In this document: piece by piece, positions 52,053-61,099 of the stretch
Position numbering within the stretch: position 1 is the first letter of the stretch
Layout of the letters: every line of letters begins with the position of its first letter
Assembly: GCF_000234805.1 (NCBI RefSeq)
Contig: NC_016645.1
Coordinates: forward strand, 248,001 to 312,000
Length of the DNA stretch: 64,000 bases
DNA from: Pyrobaculum ferrireducens
Lineage (GTDB): Archaea; Thermoproteota; Thermoprotei; Thermoproteales; Thermoproteaceae
Direction of reading: 5' to 3'
Position numbers and translations under genes: made by a program
The notes under the pieces: model-generated
What the model saw: only the letters and a program-made list of their open reading frames with translations
Databases searched by the model: none
What the model was told of the DNA's origin: nothing

Positions 52053-52868
52053 TCAAGCCTTCGCCACCTGTCGGCCGTTCCCATGTTCATCACAGCCGCA
52101 GGTCCTCTTGTAGAGGTGGGGCTTCCTGAGATTTAAAACTGGCACCGTCCTCCTCGCCTCCTCCACCAGGCTGGGGTCGACCTCCACTACTCTAAACCTC
52201 TCGCCTATCCCCAGCTCGGCCTCCACCACGCCGAAGGGGTTGACCACCAGCGAGCGGCCGGTGAAGCGCTGGCTGTACGATGCGGCCACCGCCACATATA
52301 CGCCGTTCTCAATGGCCCGGGCCCGTGCCAGGATGTGTAGGGTCTCTTCCTTCAGTGGCCCCGAGTACCACGCGGCGGGGACAGCCACCAGCTGGGCGCC
52401 CCCCAGGGCCAGCTCTCTAAACACCTCGGGGAACCTCAGCTCGAAGCACACGGCGAAGCCCACCTTTACCCCCCTCACGTCGTATATCTGAGAAAGCTCG
52501 GCGCCCGGCTCCACCACGTCGGACTCCCTGTAGCCGTATGCGTCGAAGAGGTGGGTTTTTCTATAGAGGCCGACGACCCCGCCGCCAGGCTCCACGAGCA
52601 CGGTGGTGTTGTACACCCTCGGCCGCGGCCCCCTTTCGAGAAACGCGCCAGCCACATAGGCCCCGGTCTCAGCGGCGATTTTAGCCAGCCCCTCGGCGAA
52701 TTTATCCAGCGCCGAGGCGTTGCTCCACACCTCCTCCGGCCCCATCCCCGTGGGGTCGAAGAGAGAATACTCCGGCAGTATGATTAGGTCAGCCCTGGCC
52801 CCAGCCACCATGTCCACAACCTTCTCCACAGGACCCGGCGCCCTCTGCACAATCCCAAGCCTAAACAT
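52053..52868 (-). CDS. nitrilase-superfamily carbon-nitrogen hydrolase
   Basis: A 271-residue cytoplasmic amidohydrolase. The catalytic triad is visible: Glu in LIILPEYSLFDP (about residue 39), Lys in LYRKTHLFDAYG (about 108), Cys in FAVCFELRFPEV (about 142). The substrate is unknown; family members cleave amides, nitriles or carbamoyl groups. A TATA-like GCTTTTAAAAAAG lies about 25 bases upstream. Nearby genes give no clear pathway. Confidence 0.93.
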   Translation of the reverse strand: MFRLGIVQRAPGPVEKVVDMVAGARADLIILPEYSLFDPTGMGPEEVWSNASALDKFAEGLAKIAAETGAYVAGAFLERGPRPRVYNTTVLVEPGGGVVGLYRKTHLFDAYGYRESDVVEPGAELSQIYDVRGVKVGFAVCFELRFPEVFRELALGGAQLVAVPAAWYSGPLKEETLHILARARAIENGVYVAVAASYSQRFTGRSLVVNPFGVVEAELGIGERFRVVEVDPSLVEEARRTVPVLNLRKPHLYKRTCGCDEHGNGRQVAKA

Positions 52869-52897
52869 GTCGGTTTAAAAAAGGCCTTTTTTAAAAG

Positions 52898-53704
52898 CTA
52901 TAGATCCAGCACCAGGCCGGCCCCGCCCTGCCTCGCGGCGCCGGGCAGCGCCGCTTGGAGCGCGGCGATGCCGGAAATGCCGGTGCAGTGCGTGCCCACC
53001 ACTAGGCCTGGGCTCCTCTTCTTTAGGTACTCCGCGACTTCGCGAATTCTGGCTTCTGGAAGGCCTATGAGGTGGAGGCCGCCGATTATGGCATAGAGCC
53101 TCTCCGCCCCGGTCACCTCCAGGCCGTGCTCCACTATGTTCTCAACCCCCGCGTGGCCGCAGCCGGTCAACGCAACCAGCCCGCGGGGGTGCTTAACGTA
53201 GAGAGCCATGTCGTCCGGGACGGGGTCCGCCACGGCGCCGGTGTGGCTCGGCCCCCAGCGCCTCGGAATCTCGCCCGAGGCCCATACCCCCTCCGCCACT
53301 TTATACGGCCCCTTTACCAGGATGAGCTTTGCCCTCCTCGACTCTAGAAAGTCTTTTGTAAAGTCGACGCCTATCTCCACCTCCCCCATGTCGTCCTTGG
53401 CGTAGGCCTTCGCGAAGAGATTTTCATGTGCTATGATGGTGAGGGGCTTGCTCCTGGCATTGAGCAGGGCTTTTAGCCCGCCCGTGTGGTCAATATGGCG
53501 GTGGCTAAACACCAGCACCTCCGGCTCGTCTGGCCCGATCCCGAGGGCCTGCATATTGTTGAGAAGGGCCTTGCCGGAGAGGCCGGTGTCGTATAGAATT
53601 CTGTAGTCGTAGAGATACGCCGCGAAGCCCCACTCGGCCAACAGCCTAAGCCTGAGGGTGGTGAGGTTTGTTAAGTAGTTATCTACTAATACCGCAACCC
53701 GCAT
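52898..53704 (-). CDS. metallo-beta-lactamase-fold hydrolase
   Basis: A 268-residue enzyme with the zinc-binding motif FSHRHIDHTGGLKALL (H-x-H-x-D-H) near residue 67, followed by ALTGCGHAGVENIV (third His) and GTHCTG. The order matches the subgroup related to dihydropterin/RFAP-type enzymes, but the substrate cannot be read from sequence. Leaderless, with the TATA TTTTAATAG at 53724-53732 on this strand. That box sits inside the first of two direct repeats (53719 and 53745) between this gene and the divergent LysE gene. Confidence 0.9.
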   Translation of the reverse strand: MRVAVLVDNYLTNLTTLRLRLLAEWGFAAYLYDYRILYDTGLSGKALLNNMQALGIGPDEPEVLVFSHRHIDHTGGLKALLNARSKPLTIIAHENLFAKAYAKDDMGEVEIGVDFTKDFLESRRAKLILVKGPYKVAEGVWASGEIPRRWGPSHTGAVADPVPDDMALYVKHPRGLVALTGCGHAGVENIVEHGLEVTGAERLYAIIGGLHLIGLPEARIREVAEYLKKRSPGLVVGTHCTGISGIAALQAALPGAARQGGAGLVLDL

Positions 53705-53718
53705 ATATATGCTCCGAT

Positions 53719-53758
53719 TGCTCTATTAAAACATATACAACGACTGCTCTATTGAAAC
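53719..53758. promoter_or_regulatory. two direct repeats in the divergent promoter region
   Basis: TGCTCTATTAAAAC at 53719-53732 and TGCTCTATTGAAAC at 53745-53758, 26 bases apart, one mismatch. The first covers the TATA box of the metallo-hydrolase gene. The second lies 10 bases before the LysE promoter's TATAATA (53771-53777). Likely binding sites for a regulator of both genes. Confidence 0.55.
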
Positions 53759-53795
53759 CGTAGCGAAAGATATAATAGCAATATATCTAGTGGTC

Positions 53796-54431
53796 ATGGA
53801 CGCGCTTCCCCTGGTCATCTCGGTTATGGCCATCACCCCCTCGGGGGCCTTTTCCCCCGGCCCCCTAACCGCCTCTGCTGTGGCCCTGGGCTCTGCGAGG
53901 GGGTGGAGGGCGGGGCTGTTGATTGCCCTGGGCCACATGGCTTTTGAACTGCCCTACGTAGCCGCGTTGGCCTACATCCTAAAGCAGATAGACGTGGGGG
54001 GCTACAAAATCCCCATGGCGCTGGCCGCCGTCTTCTTCATAGCCTACTTCTCATACCTCCTGCTGAGAGACGCCTGGGCCATAGCGAGGGGGGTCCCGCC
54101 GTCGTTGCCGGCCTCCCGGTTTGCGAACCCCCTCGTCGCTGGCCTCGCGCTGACCGCCCTAAACCCCTATTTCCTAATCTGGTGGGTCACCGTGGCTCTG
54201 CCCGTAGTCACCGCCCTCTCGGCGCAGCCCCTCCACGTCTTTGCGGTTGTATACGCCGCGCACGTCTGGATGGACTACTTCTGGCTGACCCTAATGGCCT
54301 CCCTAGGCCGCGCCGCGGCCCGCCTGCTCTCTGCCAGGCTGTACGCCGTGTTCCTCGCGGCGCTGGCGGCGCTCCTTATGTACTTCGGCGCGGAGCTAAT
54401 AGCGGGCGTACTCGCCCCGCAGAAGAGCTAG
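53796..54431 (+). CDS. LysE-family amino-acid exporter
   Basis: A 211-residue membrane protein with about six hydrophobic segments. The N-terminus has the family signature SPGPLTASAVALGSARGWRA, and VALPVVTALSAQPLHV and LTALNPYFLIWWVTVA are conserved segments. It probably exports amino acids or related compounds. ATG 53796 is about 23 bases after TATAATA. It ends 36 bases inside the convergent DUF72 gene. Confidence 0.92.
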   Translation: MDALPLVISVMAITPSGAFSPGPLTASAVALGSARGWRAGLLIALGHMAFELPYVAALAYILKQIDVGGYKIPMALAAVFFIAYFSYLLLRDAWAIARGVPPSLPASRFANPLVAGLALTALNPYFLIWWVTVALPVVTALSAQPLHVFAVVYAAHVWMDYFWLTLMASLGRAAARLLSARLYAVFLAALAALLMYFGAELIAGVLAPQKS

Positions 54432-55097
54432 CATAGACCTCGCGTTTTCAAGCATGGCGTGGTTGTTGTTGAAAAAGATGTACACCCTGCGGGGGCGGAG
54501 GGCGGCTACCCTCTCCGCGACCTCCCTAAGCTCCTCAGCCTCGTAGTAGTGGGAGTACCAGAAAGTCCTCCCGTGCATCCTCAAATACACGACGCCGCCT
54601 GTGGACACGACCCACGACGCGTCGGGCGAATCCACAGACACTAAGGTGACGCCGATTCGCTCAGCCCACTCCACCACGTCCTCAACAAACCAAGAGGGGT
54701 GTCTAAACTCGAAGGCGGCCCTCCCGCCCAGGAGGGAGGCCACCCTCTCCACCCTGGACATGTTGACGCCGCTTCTCCGGAACGCGGGCGGCATCTGGAA
54801 TAGGTAGAAATCCACCAGCCCCTCCATGGGCTCGGACAGCGCAAGAAACCGCCTTAGAAGCTCCATCGACCTCTCTGAGAGCTTGCCGAAGTGGGTGACG
54901 CCCCGGAACACCTTCACAGACCACCTCAACCCGCGCCCCACCTCAGCCCAGCCCCTCACCTGCCTCGCCGTCGGCATTCTGTAGAAACTGGCGTTGAGCT
55001 CCACCGCGTTGAGGCCCGAGTTCTCCACATACCACCTCAGCGACCTCCCCAAATTCCACGAATACAGCCAGCCGGAGGTCCCCACGTAAACCTCCAC
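54396..55097 (-). CDS. DUF72 protein (YecE-like)
   Basis: About 233 residues from GTG 55097. VYVGTSGWLYSWNLG and LNAVELNASFYRMP near the N-terminus, then WSVKVFRGVTHFGK and VVYLRMHGRTFWYSHYY, are typical of the DUF72 family, a TIM-barrel fold of unknown function. The start is chosen because a TTTTTTAAG TATA-like box lies about 24 bases upstream; the longer frame to 55175 adds a Cys-rich stretch and crosses the divergent gene. 3' ends of this and the LysE gene overlap. Confidence 0.9.
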   Translation of the reverse strand: MEVYVGTSGWLYSWNLGRSLRWYVENSGLNAVELNASFYRMPTARQVRGWAEVGRGLRWSVKVFRGVTHFGKLSERSMELLRRFLALSEPMEGLVDFYLFQMPPAFRRSGVNMSRVERVASLLGGRAAFEFRHPSWFVEDVVEWAERIGVTLVSVDSPDASWVVSTGGVVYLRMHGRTFWYSHYYEAEELREVAERVAALRPRRVYIFFNNNHAMLENARSMLALLRGEYARY

Positions 55098-55173
55098 ACA
55101 ACGCCCAGCCCCCGGCCTTAAAAAACTCACCAAAAGTGAGTCCACTTTATAAACCGCGGCACAACCCACACCC

Positions 55174-55692
55174 ATGAAGGCGCGAACAGCGGCGCTGGCG
55201 GTGGCCGCGGCGCTCGTAATCGCCGCGGCCGCGCTGGCCTACGCCCAAAACACGGCCAACACGGCACAGGTGGCCGCGGAAAAATCCACGGTCAAGCACT
55301 GGTGGCACGGAGCCAAGAGCGGCTGGACCGCCGCCGGCCGTTGCGGAGGGTGGGGGGCCAACGCCACCCTATACGCGGCCAGTAGAAAGCTTACCATGAG
55401 CGGAGACGGCATAAACGTCAGCCTAGACGTAGACGTGGTAAACGCCAACGCCACGTCGCCCTACGGCAGGGTTGTATACGGCACAGGCACCGTCCAGCTA
55501 GGCGGCAACACATACACGGCCAAGAGCGTGTACGGCGCCGTCGGCCCCCGCGGAGCCCGCCTAACCATCTACACCGGCAACGCCTTGATATCCCTCCACT
55601 ACTACAACGGGCAGTACCGCGCCGTGGTCAAGACACTAGGCCAGCCCGGCTACGCTACATACAACGGCACAGCCACGCTCCAAATATCCTAA
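55174..55692 (+). CDS. secreted beta-rich protein
   Basis: A 172-residue protein with a classical signal peptide (LAVAAALVIAAAALAYAQ, cleavage near residue 24). The mature part is rich in Gly, Thr, Ala and Asn, with strands (YGRVVYGTGTVQLGGNTY) and N-x-S/T sites, probably a glycosylated extracellular domain. Leaderless: TTTATAAA at 55146-55153 lies about 25 bases before ATG 55174. Family not recognised. Confidence 0.75.
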   Translation: MKARTAALAVAAALVIAAAALAYAQNTANTAQVAAEKSTVKHWWHGAKSGWTAAGRCGGWGANATLYAASRKLTMSGDGINVSLDVDVVNANATSPYGRVVYGTGTVQLGGNTYTAKSVYGAVGPRGARLTIYTGNALISLHYYNGQYRAVVKTLGQPGYATYNGTATLQIS

Positions 55693-55854
55693 AAGCCCGG
55701 TTTTTTCCTCCCCTCCACACTTTAGTCTTTCTTCTGTATCTCAGCTAGCACCTTATTAGGCCACTTCACTATTAGACGGGGTGTAGCTACGTCTTGTACT
55801 AAGTTGTCAAAACTCAAATGCATCAAGGCTGTATCCGAGATTAGAATGTTTTTA

Positions 55855-55872
55855 AGTTCGTAATTTCGAACT
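55855..55872. promoter_or_regulatory. AGTTCG-TAATTT-CGAACT inverted repeat
   Basis: A perfect inverted repeat of two 6-base arms around a 6-base AT core. It lies between the TATA (TTTTTAAG, 55849-55856) and the GTG start at 55876 of the HTH regulator gene, so it overlaps the transcript start. Most likely an autoregulatory operator. Confidence 0.7.
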
Positions 55873-55875
55873 GGC

Positions 55876-57420
55876 GTGGATAATTCGCTGGGGAGAAGGA
55901 TTTCTGAATTGAGAGAGAGGAGGGGGCTGAGCATTACTCAATTGGCGAAGCTGGCCGGCGTGTCGAAATCTACTCTGTGGGATATTGAAAACGGCAAGAT
56001 TATGCCAACCATAACCACTTTGTGGAGCATCGCCAACGCGTTGGGGGTCACCTTTGGCGAACTGGCGCCCTACGATATTGTAGTCAAAGACGGCGGCATC
56101 GAGGTTCGTCTTATAGAACGTAGACACGGCCGGGAGGTGTATCTAATGAAGCTAGGCCGCGGCGGCTACAGGAGGGCTGCGCCCCACGGGGGCAATCCCC
56201 TTGAGGAGGTGTATGTGGTGGAGGGGGCGATGGTTACGGGATGTGTAGAGAATCCCCAGTTCGTACGGCGGGGGAAGAGGGCAGTTTTTAATGGAGGTCT
56301 AGAACATATATACCTGGGGGTGGCCGGCGAAACGGTCGCCCTTGTCGTAATGAGATACGGCGAGAGGTTTGAGGAATCTCCACCGCCCGCGAGGCGTGCC
56401 GCTCCACACTTCCCGCGTTATAGAGATCTCATAGATGACGTGGTCAGCAACGAGCTACTCTCTGACTTGGTGAGTGCAGTCAACACCCGGCAGCGGCCGG
56501 AGCGCGAAAGTCTAGCCGGCGATATATTAACCGCAGAGTTAGAGACGCTGTCGGGGAGGCTTGCGGTGCCCCAGGTGGTGGCTGACAACTTTAAAAAAGT
56601 CAAAGGGGCCGGGATCGAGAGGGGGAGCTCGACGTTTGAGTCTAATATCGATGCAGTTCGGTATTTCGTATATGAGCCTCTGCACCCGGGCTACGCCGAG
56701 CAGGTGGTGTACGTGGCCTACGAGCTGTACCGCCGCGGCGTAGATAGGGCAGTCAGCGTGGGGTGCGGCCCCGGGATACGCGAGGCGGCGCTCAGGGAAA
56801 TACTCGGAATTGAAATCTTATGCGTAGAGCCCACCGCCGTGTTTAGGGCTCTCTCCGGCTATAAAACAGTGGACGAGATACCCAGCGGGGCCGGCGCCGT
56901 TATTTCATTCGGCGCCTCTCACCACATACCAAATTTCCTTGGAGAGGTAAGTAGCCGCCTAAGAGAGGGGGGCATTCTAATAGTATCCGACGAATTTATC
57001 GGAGAGCACCACGACGAGAAGAGCAGAGCGCTGAGCCTCATACAGCACCACCTCACCTACCTCCTAGACATACCTATTAAGTGTTGCCGCGAAGCTCTCG
57101 AATTCGCCTACTTCTACGCGTCAAGGGGTCGGCTAAGGCCAGCGCTTGCATTTACAGCTAAGGCGTATATAGAAGTATATGAAAAAATCGGAGATCTGAG
57201 CATCGGCGTAGAAGAGGCGTTTCTTAACTTCTTCTACCTAGAACTCTCGGCGTTATTATTAGGCGTCGCCAACATAGAGGAGAGGAAGACCTCAGTAGCG
57301 AGGTTTATAGATGAGGCGGCAGAGCACGGGCTGAGGTTGTTGAGCCACTATAAGGTCTACTCCACGGGGCCTGGGAAGTGGGGGAGCGGAACCCACGTCC
57401 TTGTCTTCAAGAAGGTATGA
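55876..57420 (+). CDS. HTH-cupin-methyltransferase fusion protein
   Basis: A 514-residue three-part protein. Residues 5-65 are an XRE-type helix-turn-helix (LSITQLAKLAGVSKSTLWDI). About 95-160 looks like a cupin (HGREVYLMKLGRGG..., NPLEEVYVVEGAM). About 260-510 is a SAM-methyltransferase-like domain with AVSVGCGPGIREAALREI and the following strand EILCVEP. The XRE-cupin pair is a common regulator; the added methyltransferase is unusual. The leaderless GTG at 55876 follows a palindromic operator. Its stop overlaps the EamA transporter start, so both are one operon. The regulated substrate may be what the transporter carries. Confidence 0.85.
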   Translation: MDNSLGRRISELRERRGLSITQLAKLAGVSKSTLWDIENGKIMPTITTLWSIANALGVTFGELAPYDIVVKDGGIEVRLIERRHGREVYLMKLGRGGYRRAAPHGGNPLEEVYVVEGAMVTGCVENPQFVRRGKRAVFNGGLEHIYLGVAGETVALVVMRYGERFEESPPPARRAAPHFPRYRDLIDDVVSNELLSDLVSAVNTRQRPERESLAGDILTAELETLSGRLAVPQVVADNFKKVKGAGIERGSSTFESNIDAVRYFVYEPLHPGYAEQVVYVAYELYRRGVDRAVSVGCGPGIREAALREILGIEILCVEPTAVFRALSGYKTVDEIPSGAGAVISFGASHHIPNFLGEVSSRLREGGILIVSDEFIGEHHDEKSRALSLIQHHLTYLLDIPIKCCREALEFAYFYASRGRLRPALAFTAKAYIEVYEKIGDLSIGVEEAFLNFFYLELSALLLGVANIEERKTSVARFIDEAAEHGLRLLSHYKVYSTGPGKWGSGTHVLVFKKV

Positions 57421-58226
57421 AGCTGGGGGTTCTTGAGATGGTTGTGGTAACCGCCCTGTGGGGGAGCGTCCCCGTAGTGGCTATATACTCGGGACTGCCC
57501 GCGCCTGTCTTCGTCTTCTTTAGAGTATCTATAGCCGCGTGTGTTCTCTGGCTCCTGCTAAAGGCGCGGCTCGTTTTAGATCTCCACGTGGCGTTGTCCG
57601 GCGTCTTCCTAGCCCTCAACTGGGTCCTGCTGTTCTACGCGGTGAGGCTGGTAACAGTGTCGGAGGCGGTTCTGCTCTACTACACAGGGCCCATCTTCGC
57701 GATGTTGATCGCACACCTCCTAGGCATGAGGCTGACGCAGGCTAAGGCGCTGGCCGCCGCGCTGGCTTTTACAGGCGTCGCGCTAACAGTCGCCCCCAGC
57801 TTCAGCAACGCCGGCGCGGGGGCGGCCGTCGCCTTGGCGAGCGGCGCCGCCTACGGCGGGCTGATCGTCACAAATAAATACGCCTCCGCCAAGACTAGGC
57901 CCCTAGATCTGGTATTCAACCAAGCGGTATACGCCTCCGTCATCACGTCGCCGTTCCTCGTAATTACACACATAGACATAACCCCCACGGCGCTGGCCGC
58001 GGCCATATTCGCATCGATTGTAAATACCTTGCTGGCGCTGGCCCTCTGGTACGACGCCTTGAAAAAACTAGACATACACCTAGCCGCAGTGCTGAGCTAC
58101 CTAGACCCAGTATTCGCCACAGTATTCGGATACATATTCCTCGGCCAGACGCCGCCCCCGGGCGCGTTGCTAGGAGGCGCCTTGATAATCGCGGCTGGCG
58201 CCATTTCAACAATCGAAGGGAGATAG
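57417..58226 (+). CDS. EamA/DMT-family transporter
   Basis: A 269-residue membrane protein with about ten hydrophobic segments in two similar halves, as usual for the DMT superfamily (for example AVLLYYTGPIFAMLIAHLLG and VLSYLDPVFATVFGYIFLG, the paired EamA ends). It exports small metabolites or amino acids. ATG 57417 overlaps the upstream stop. It is likely co-regulated with the HTH-cupin-methyltransferase protein. Confidence 0.92.
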   Translation: MKLGVLEMVVVTALWGSVPVVAIYSGLPAPVFVFFRVSIAACVLWLLLKARLVLDLHVALSGVFLALNWVLLFYAVRLVTVSEAVLLYYTGPIFAMLIAHLLGMRLTQAKALAAALAFTGVALTVAPSFSNAGAGAAVALASGAAYGGLIVTNKYASAKTRPLDLVFNQAVYASVITSPFLVITHIDITPTALAAAIFASIVNTLLALALWYDALKKLDIHLAAVLSYLDPVFATVFGYIFLGQTPPPGALLGGALIIAAGAISTIEGR

Positions 58227-58267
58227 CGTCTCATTCAGCGAACGTAATTTTTGATTAGGTTGAGAAG

Positions 58268-58459
58268 GTGGAAAATGTGGAGTCTATCAAGGTGAGGGGC
58301 GACACGAAGCGCCGACTCATCCAGTTCAGAGTCAAGCTGGAGGCCAGGCTGGGGCGCAGGGTGTCGCTAGCCGTCAGCTACCTCCTAGACAGCGCCGAGA
58401 GCCCCGACGTCGAGGGGCTGGCCGCGGCCGTGGCTGAGGCGGGGCGTATCCCAGGATGA
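58268..58459 (+). CDS. vapB: VapB-type antitoxin
   Basis: A 63-residue protein with a ribbon-helix-helix type N-terminus (ESIKVRGDTKRRLIQFRVKL), which fits a DNA-binding antitoxin, and a C-terminal tail that would wrap a toxin. GTG 58268 or 58277 start. Its stop overlaps the ATG of a PIN-toxin fragment in the usual ATGA arrangement of vapBC operons. Confidence 0.75.
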   Translation: MENVESIKVRGDTKRRLIQFRVKLEARLGRRVSLAVSYLLDSAESPDVEGLAAAVAEAGRIPG

Positions 58460-58503
58460 GGCTGGCAGTTGACACTTCTGTATTTTTCCGACGTATGCGC
58501 TAA
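58456..58503 (+). pseudogene. vapC: VapC toxin fragment
   Basis: MRLAVDTSVF, the first strand of a PIN domain with its catalytic aspartate, then FRRMR and a stop. A complete VapC has about 130 residues. No continuation was found in other frames downstream. The toxin is therefore inactive here. Confidence 0.7.
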
Positions 58504-58639
58504 TATTTGGTCGTTCTCTACAGCTCCAACTAAGCCAGATGGACTTGACCTATCACGGCCTATCACGGCTCATGTTTATTAGCTTCAGTCCATATATTGG
58601 CATTACATATTCTCTGAGTCAATGGGACGTCTATTTTTC

Positions 58640-58860
58640 GATGTCGAACACATTAGCCGTCCGCCTGGCGAGGTGGTCTACCTCCTTAGTCTCGCCTCCC
58701 CTCTCCACCCTAGTCCACTTGAGTAGGCCAAGTCACTGGGCCGCCTTCAGCATAGAAACCCCCCTCCAAATGACTTGTGGAGGTCTCTCTACGAAACCTC
58801 CTCACCAAAGTCACGGCGATTTTCACGACATACAACACTTCACCCAACTCTACAGGAGGT
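58640..58860 (-). pseudogene. decayed copy of the winged-helix gene at 17960
   Basis: The minus strand reads VELGEVLYVVKIAVTLV, against VELGKVWRAVKIAVGLG in the intact gene. Further on, the DNA keeps stretches such as CCTCTCCACCCTAGTCCACT, which pair with CTCTCAACCCTCGTCCACTT of the intact gene (18260-18280). Frameshifts and stop codons interrupt the rest. It lies on the same side of a PaREP2b gene as the intact copy does. Confidence 0.75.
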
Positions 58861-58879
58861 ATTGACGTCGCTAGTTGAG

Positions 58880-59260
58880 TTTTCGCGCAGTAGCTGGTTT
58901 TTAAGAGGTGTATACTGTGTGGATGTAGATGTAAGCCATGGATCAGACATCTCCGCTATGGCTTGTACGAGAAAATCTTCCCTCCAGAAACATGGCGACT
59001 TAGATAATCTGCATGATTGGAAAATGTATATAGTAACCAAAGCCGATGCTCTGCATGAATCGATGTTGTTAGGCGGAGGTTTCTGGAAATTTTCTCTCAG
59101 TGGATACATGTGCATGGCCATGGAATCAGTAGCTGTGGCTGGGCCACAGAGCGCTAGCAATATCTCAATTTTGCCGTTTCTCTGTCTACAGCTGGGGTTT
59201 ACCAAGTCGGCATTTATGGACGCCACATTGGACAAGACTTATGCGGAGTTTGTAGGCTAA
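58880..59260. other. stretch between the decayed winged-helix gene and the PaREP2b fragment
   Basis: Open frames on both strands exist, but partly cross the decayed gene and have no recognised family. AT content is higher than in the rest of the window. Probably degenerate element sequence. Confidence 0.4.
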
Positions 59261-60943
59261 ATGGCGCCACTAGCCACAGATATCGCAAAAGCTAGGGTGG
59301 CTCCGGCGAGGCCGGTGAGGGTGAGGAGGGAGGTGGTGGAGGAGTGGCTGAGGCGGGGAGAGCCGCTACTAGGACAGGTTAAGAGGCTGTATGAAGCCGT
59401 AAGGACAGGCGATTTAAAAGGTGTAAAGCTTGATGAAGACACAGCACTGGGCTCTAAACACATCGCGGCTATGCTAGTCGCCCATGCTCTTAAGGGGGCG
59501 GTTGAGGTGTATCTGCGAGAGGGGTGGAGAGAGGTGGAGAGGTGGCTAAGACTCGAGCTTGACGACGTGAGAAGAGGTCTTGAGAGGCTGAGGAAGAAAC
59601 TGGAGGGCAGTCCGTCAAATATACGGCAGTTTATCGACGAGGCGATTAAACAATTAGAGCTTGATGAGGAGAGAGCTAAGACTTTGGCTAACGCTAATAG
59701 AGATGAGCTTTCTCAATATGGTGGTGTTACTGTGGCTGAGAAGGGCATGGCTGTTATTCATACGCTAATGAGGGGTGGAGCCTACGCGAAGGCTGTGGCG
59801 GGTGCCTTTTATAAGGGTGAGCTCGTACACTTATTAAGAGTGGCGCCCTACACAGCTTATAGCAGATACGCCAGCTATGGACAAAGCTATATTGAAAAAG
59901 TTAAGCTAGGTGTTAAGCTGGCGCCTGGCTTGGCTGTTGAAGATCTTCAAAGAAGGCTAGAAGAGGCCGTCGCAAGAGTAGAACAAGAAGTTCTTGAAAA
60001 GACAAATAAGATTATACGTATTAAACTAAAGGAAATTCTTAATGAAGAAATTGAAAAGATAGAGAGAATATACAACTTGCCAGCGCTTATGGGCTTTATT
60101 GCAACAGATTTTTCCTTTGACAAAGACAGTAAATCTCTGAGAGTAACTACGACGCAACTGGGGTTGGTCGAGCTTTTCGTGAAATTAGCTGGCTTTAAAC
60201 ACTTCTACATAGGGGGGTTCATACACACGGATAAGGGCGAGAGACCACAGATGGTAGTCAAGGTAAAGCTATCCTCTGAAATAGTTTCTGAGTATAGCCG
60301 TGTGTTGAGGTGGCTTAGGGAGGGTGGCACAGAGGAGGTTAAGGAGCTTGTTAGGAATGGTATGAAGTTATTACGAGAGAAAGCCAGTGGAAGAGGGGCT
60401 GACGAGTTGAGAAAAGTGGAGCCTAGTGAGGTAGCCGCCGACATGTACACTTCATTGAAAAGATACATAGAAGAAGGTGGCGCTCTAGAGGATAAGATAT
60501 TTGGACATCGCTTAGTGAGTAGATTATTTTTACCGTGGATAATGGCGTATCTATGGGCTAAGGAGGGAAATAATAGGGCTGTTGCAGACTTTATAACCGC
60601 TACGATAGTAGGAGATGGGACAATTGGGAATGACGTGAGATTGGCCATAGGTGAGTCGTCCACAGAGGAGGGGGATGCGCTAAGGATGAGCCACATTCAC
60701 AAGACGGCGCTAGTACTTGGGATTCTCCAAGCTATCAACAAGGCGCCGGTGGCCATATATGCTAAAGTTGGTAAGACAGGTAAGTGGTTTGAACTAAAGT
60801 GGGATCTAGAGGGGGCAAGGGAGATCTTTTCCAACGCCACGCTTCACCTATACTCCACAAAGCTAGGCGGTAGTGAAGACGAGATAAAGAAGAAGCACCT
60901 CGGCATACTTGAAATCTTGAAGAGCGGGCATAAGACCGGCTAA
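59261..60943 (+). pseudogene. truncated PaREP2b gene copy
   Basis: A 560-residue frame that aligns with about residues 650-1220 of the protein at 37045. Both have a VxxREVxEEW/AEAW-type start, EKVKLxxxLAPG, and YLWA...ERAVADF/NRAVADF followed by a GDG motif (IVGDGTI here, VMGDGSI there). The first 650 and last 390 residues are missing, and codon use is more AT-rich, so it is an old copy. It may still be translated from ATG 59261. It ends 156 bases before a tRNA gene. Confidence 0.8.
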
Positions 60944-61099
60944 GAGTGACGACCATCTTATGGTGGGGTTTATTGCTCTAGTCAATGAGAAAAGCCGCTA
61001 TGTTGTTGCAATGATGGAGTCCCGCGAGGATCACAGGCGCGTCAGCTAGTATTATTTACAGACACAAAAAACTTATAAACAACCAAATTGGGCAACACA

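Noticed and set aside
58775-59260. 161-codon plus-strand frame before the truncated PaREP2b gene
   Set aside because: Its first part runs antisense through the decayed winged-helix gene, and the rest has no recognisable pattern.
60944-61060. Open frame between the PaREP2b copy and tRNA-Asp (contains HLMVGFIALVNEKSRYVV)
   Set aside because: Only about 34 codons, no start support and no recognised family; left as degenerate sequence.
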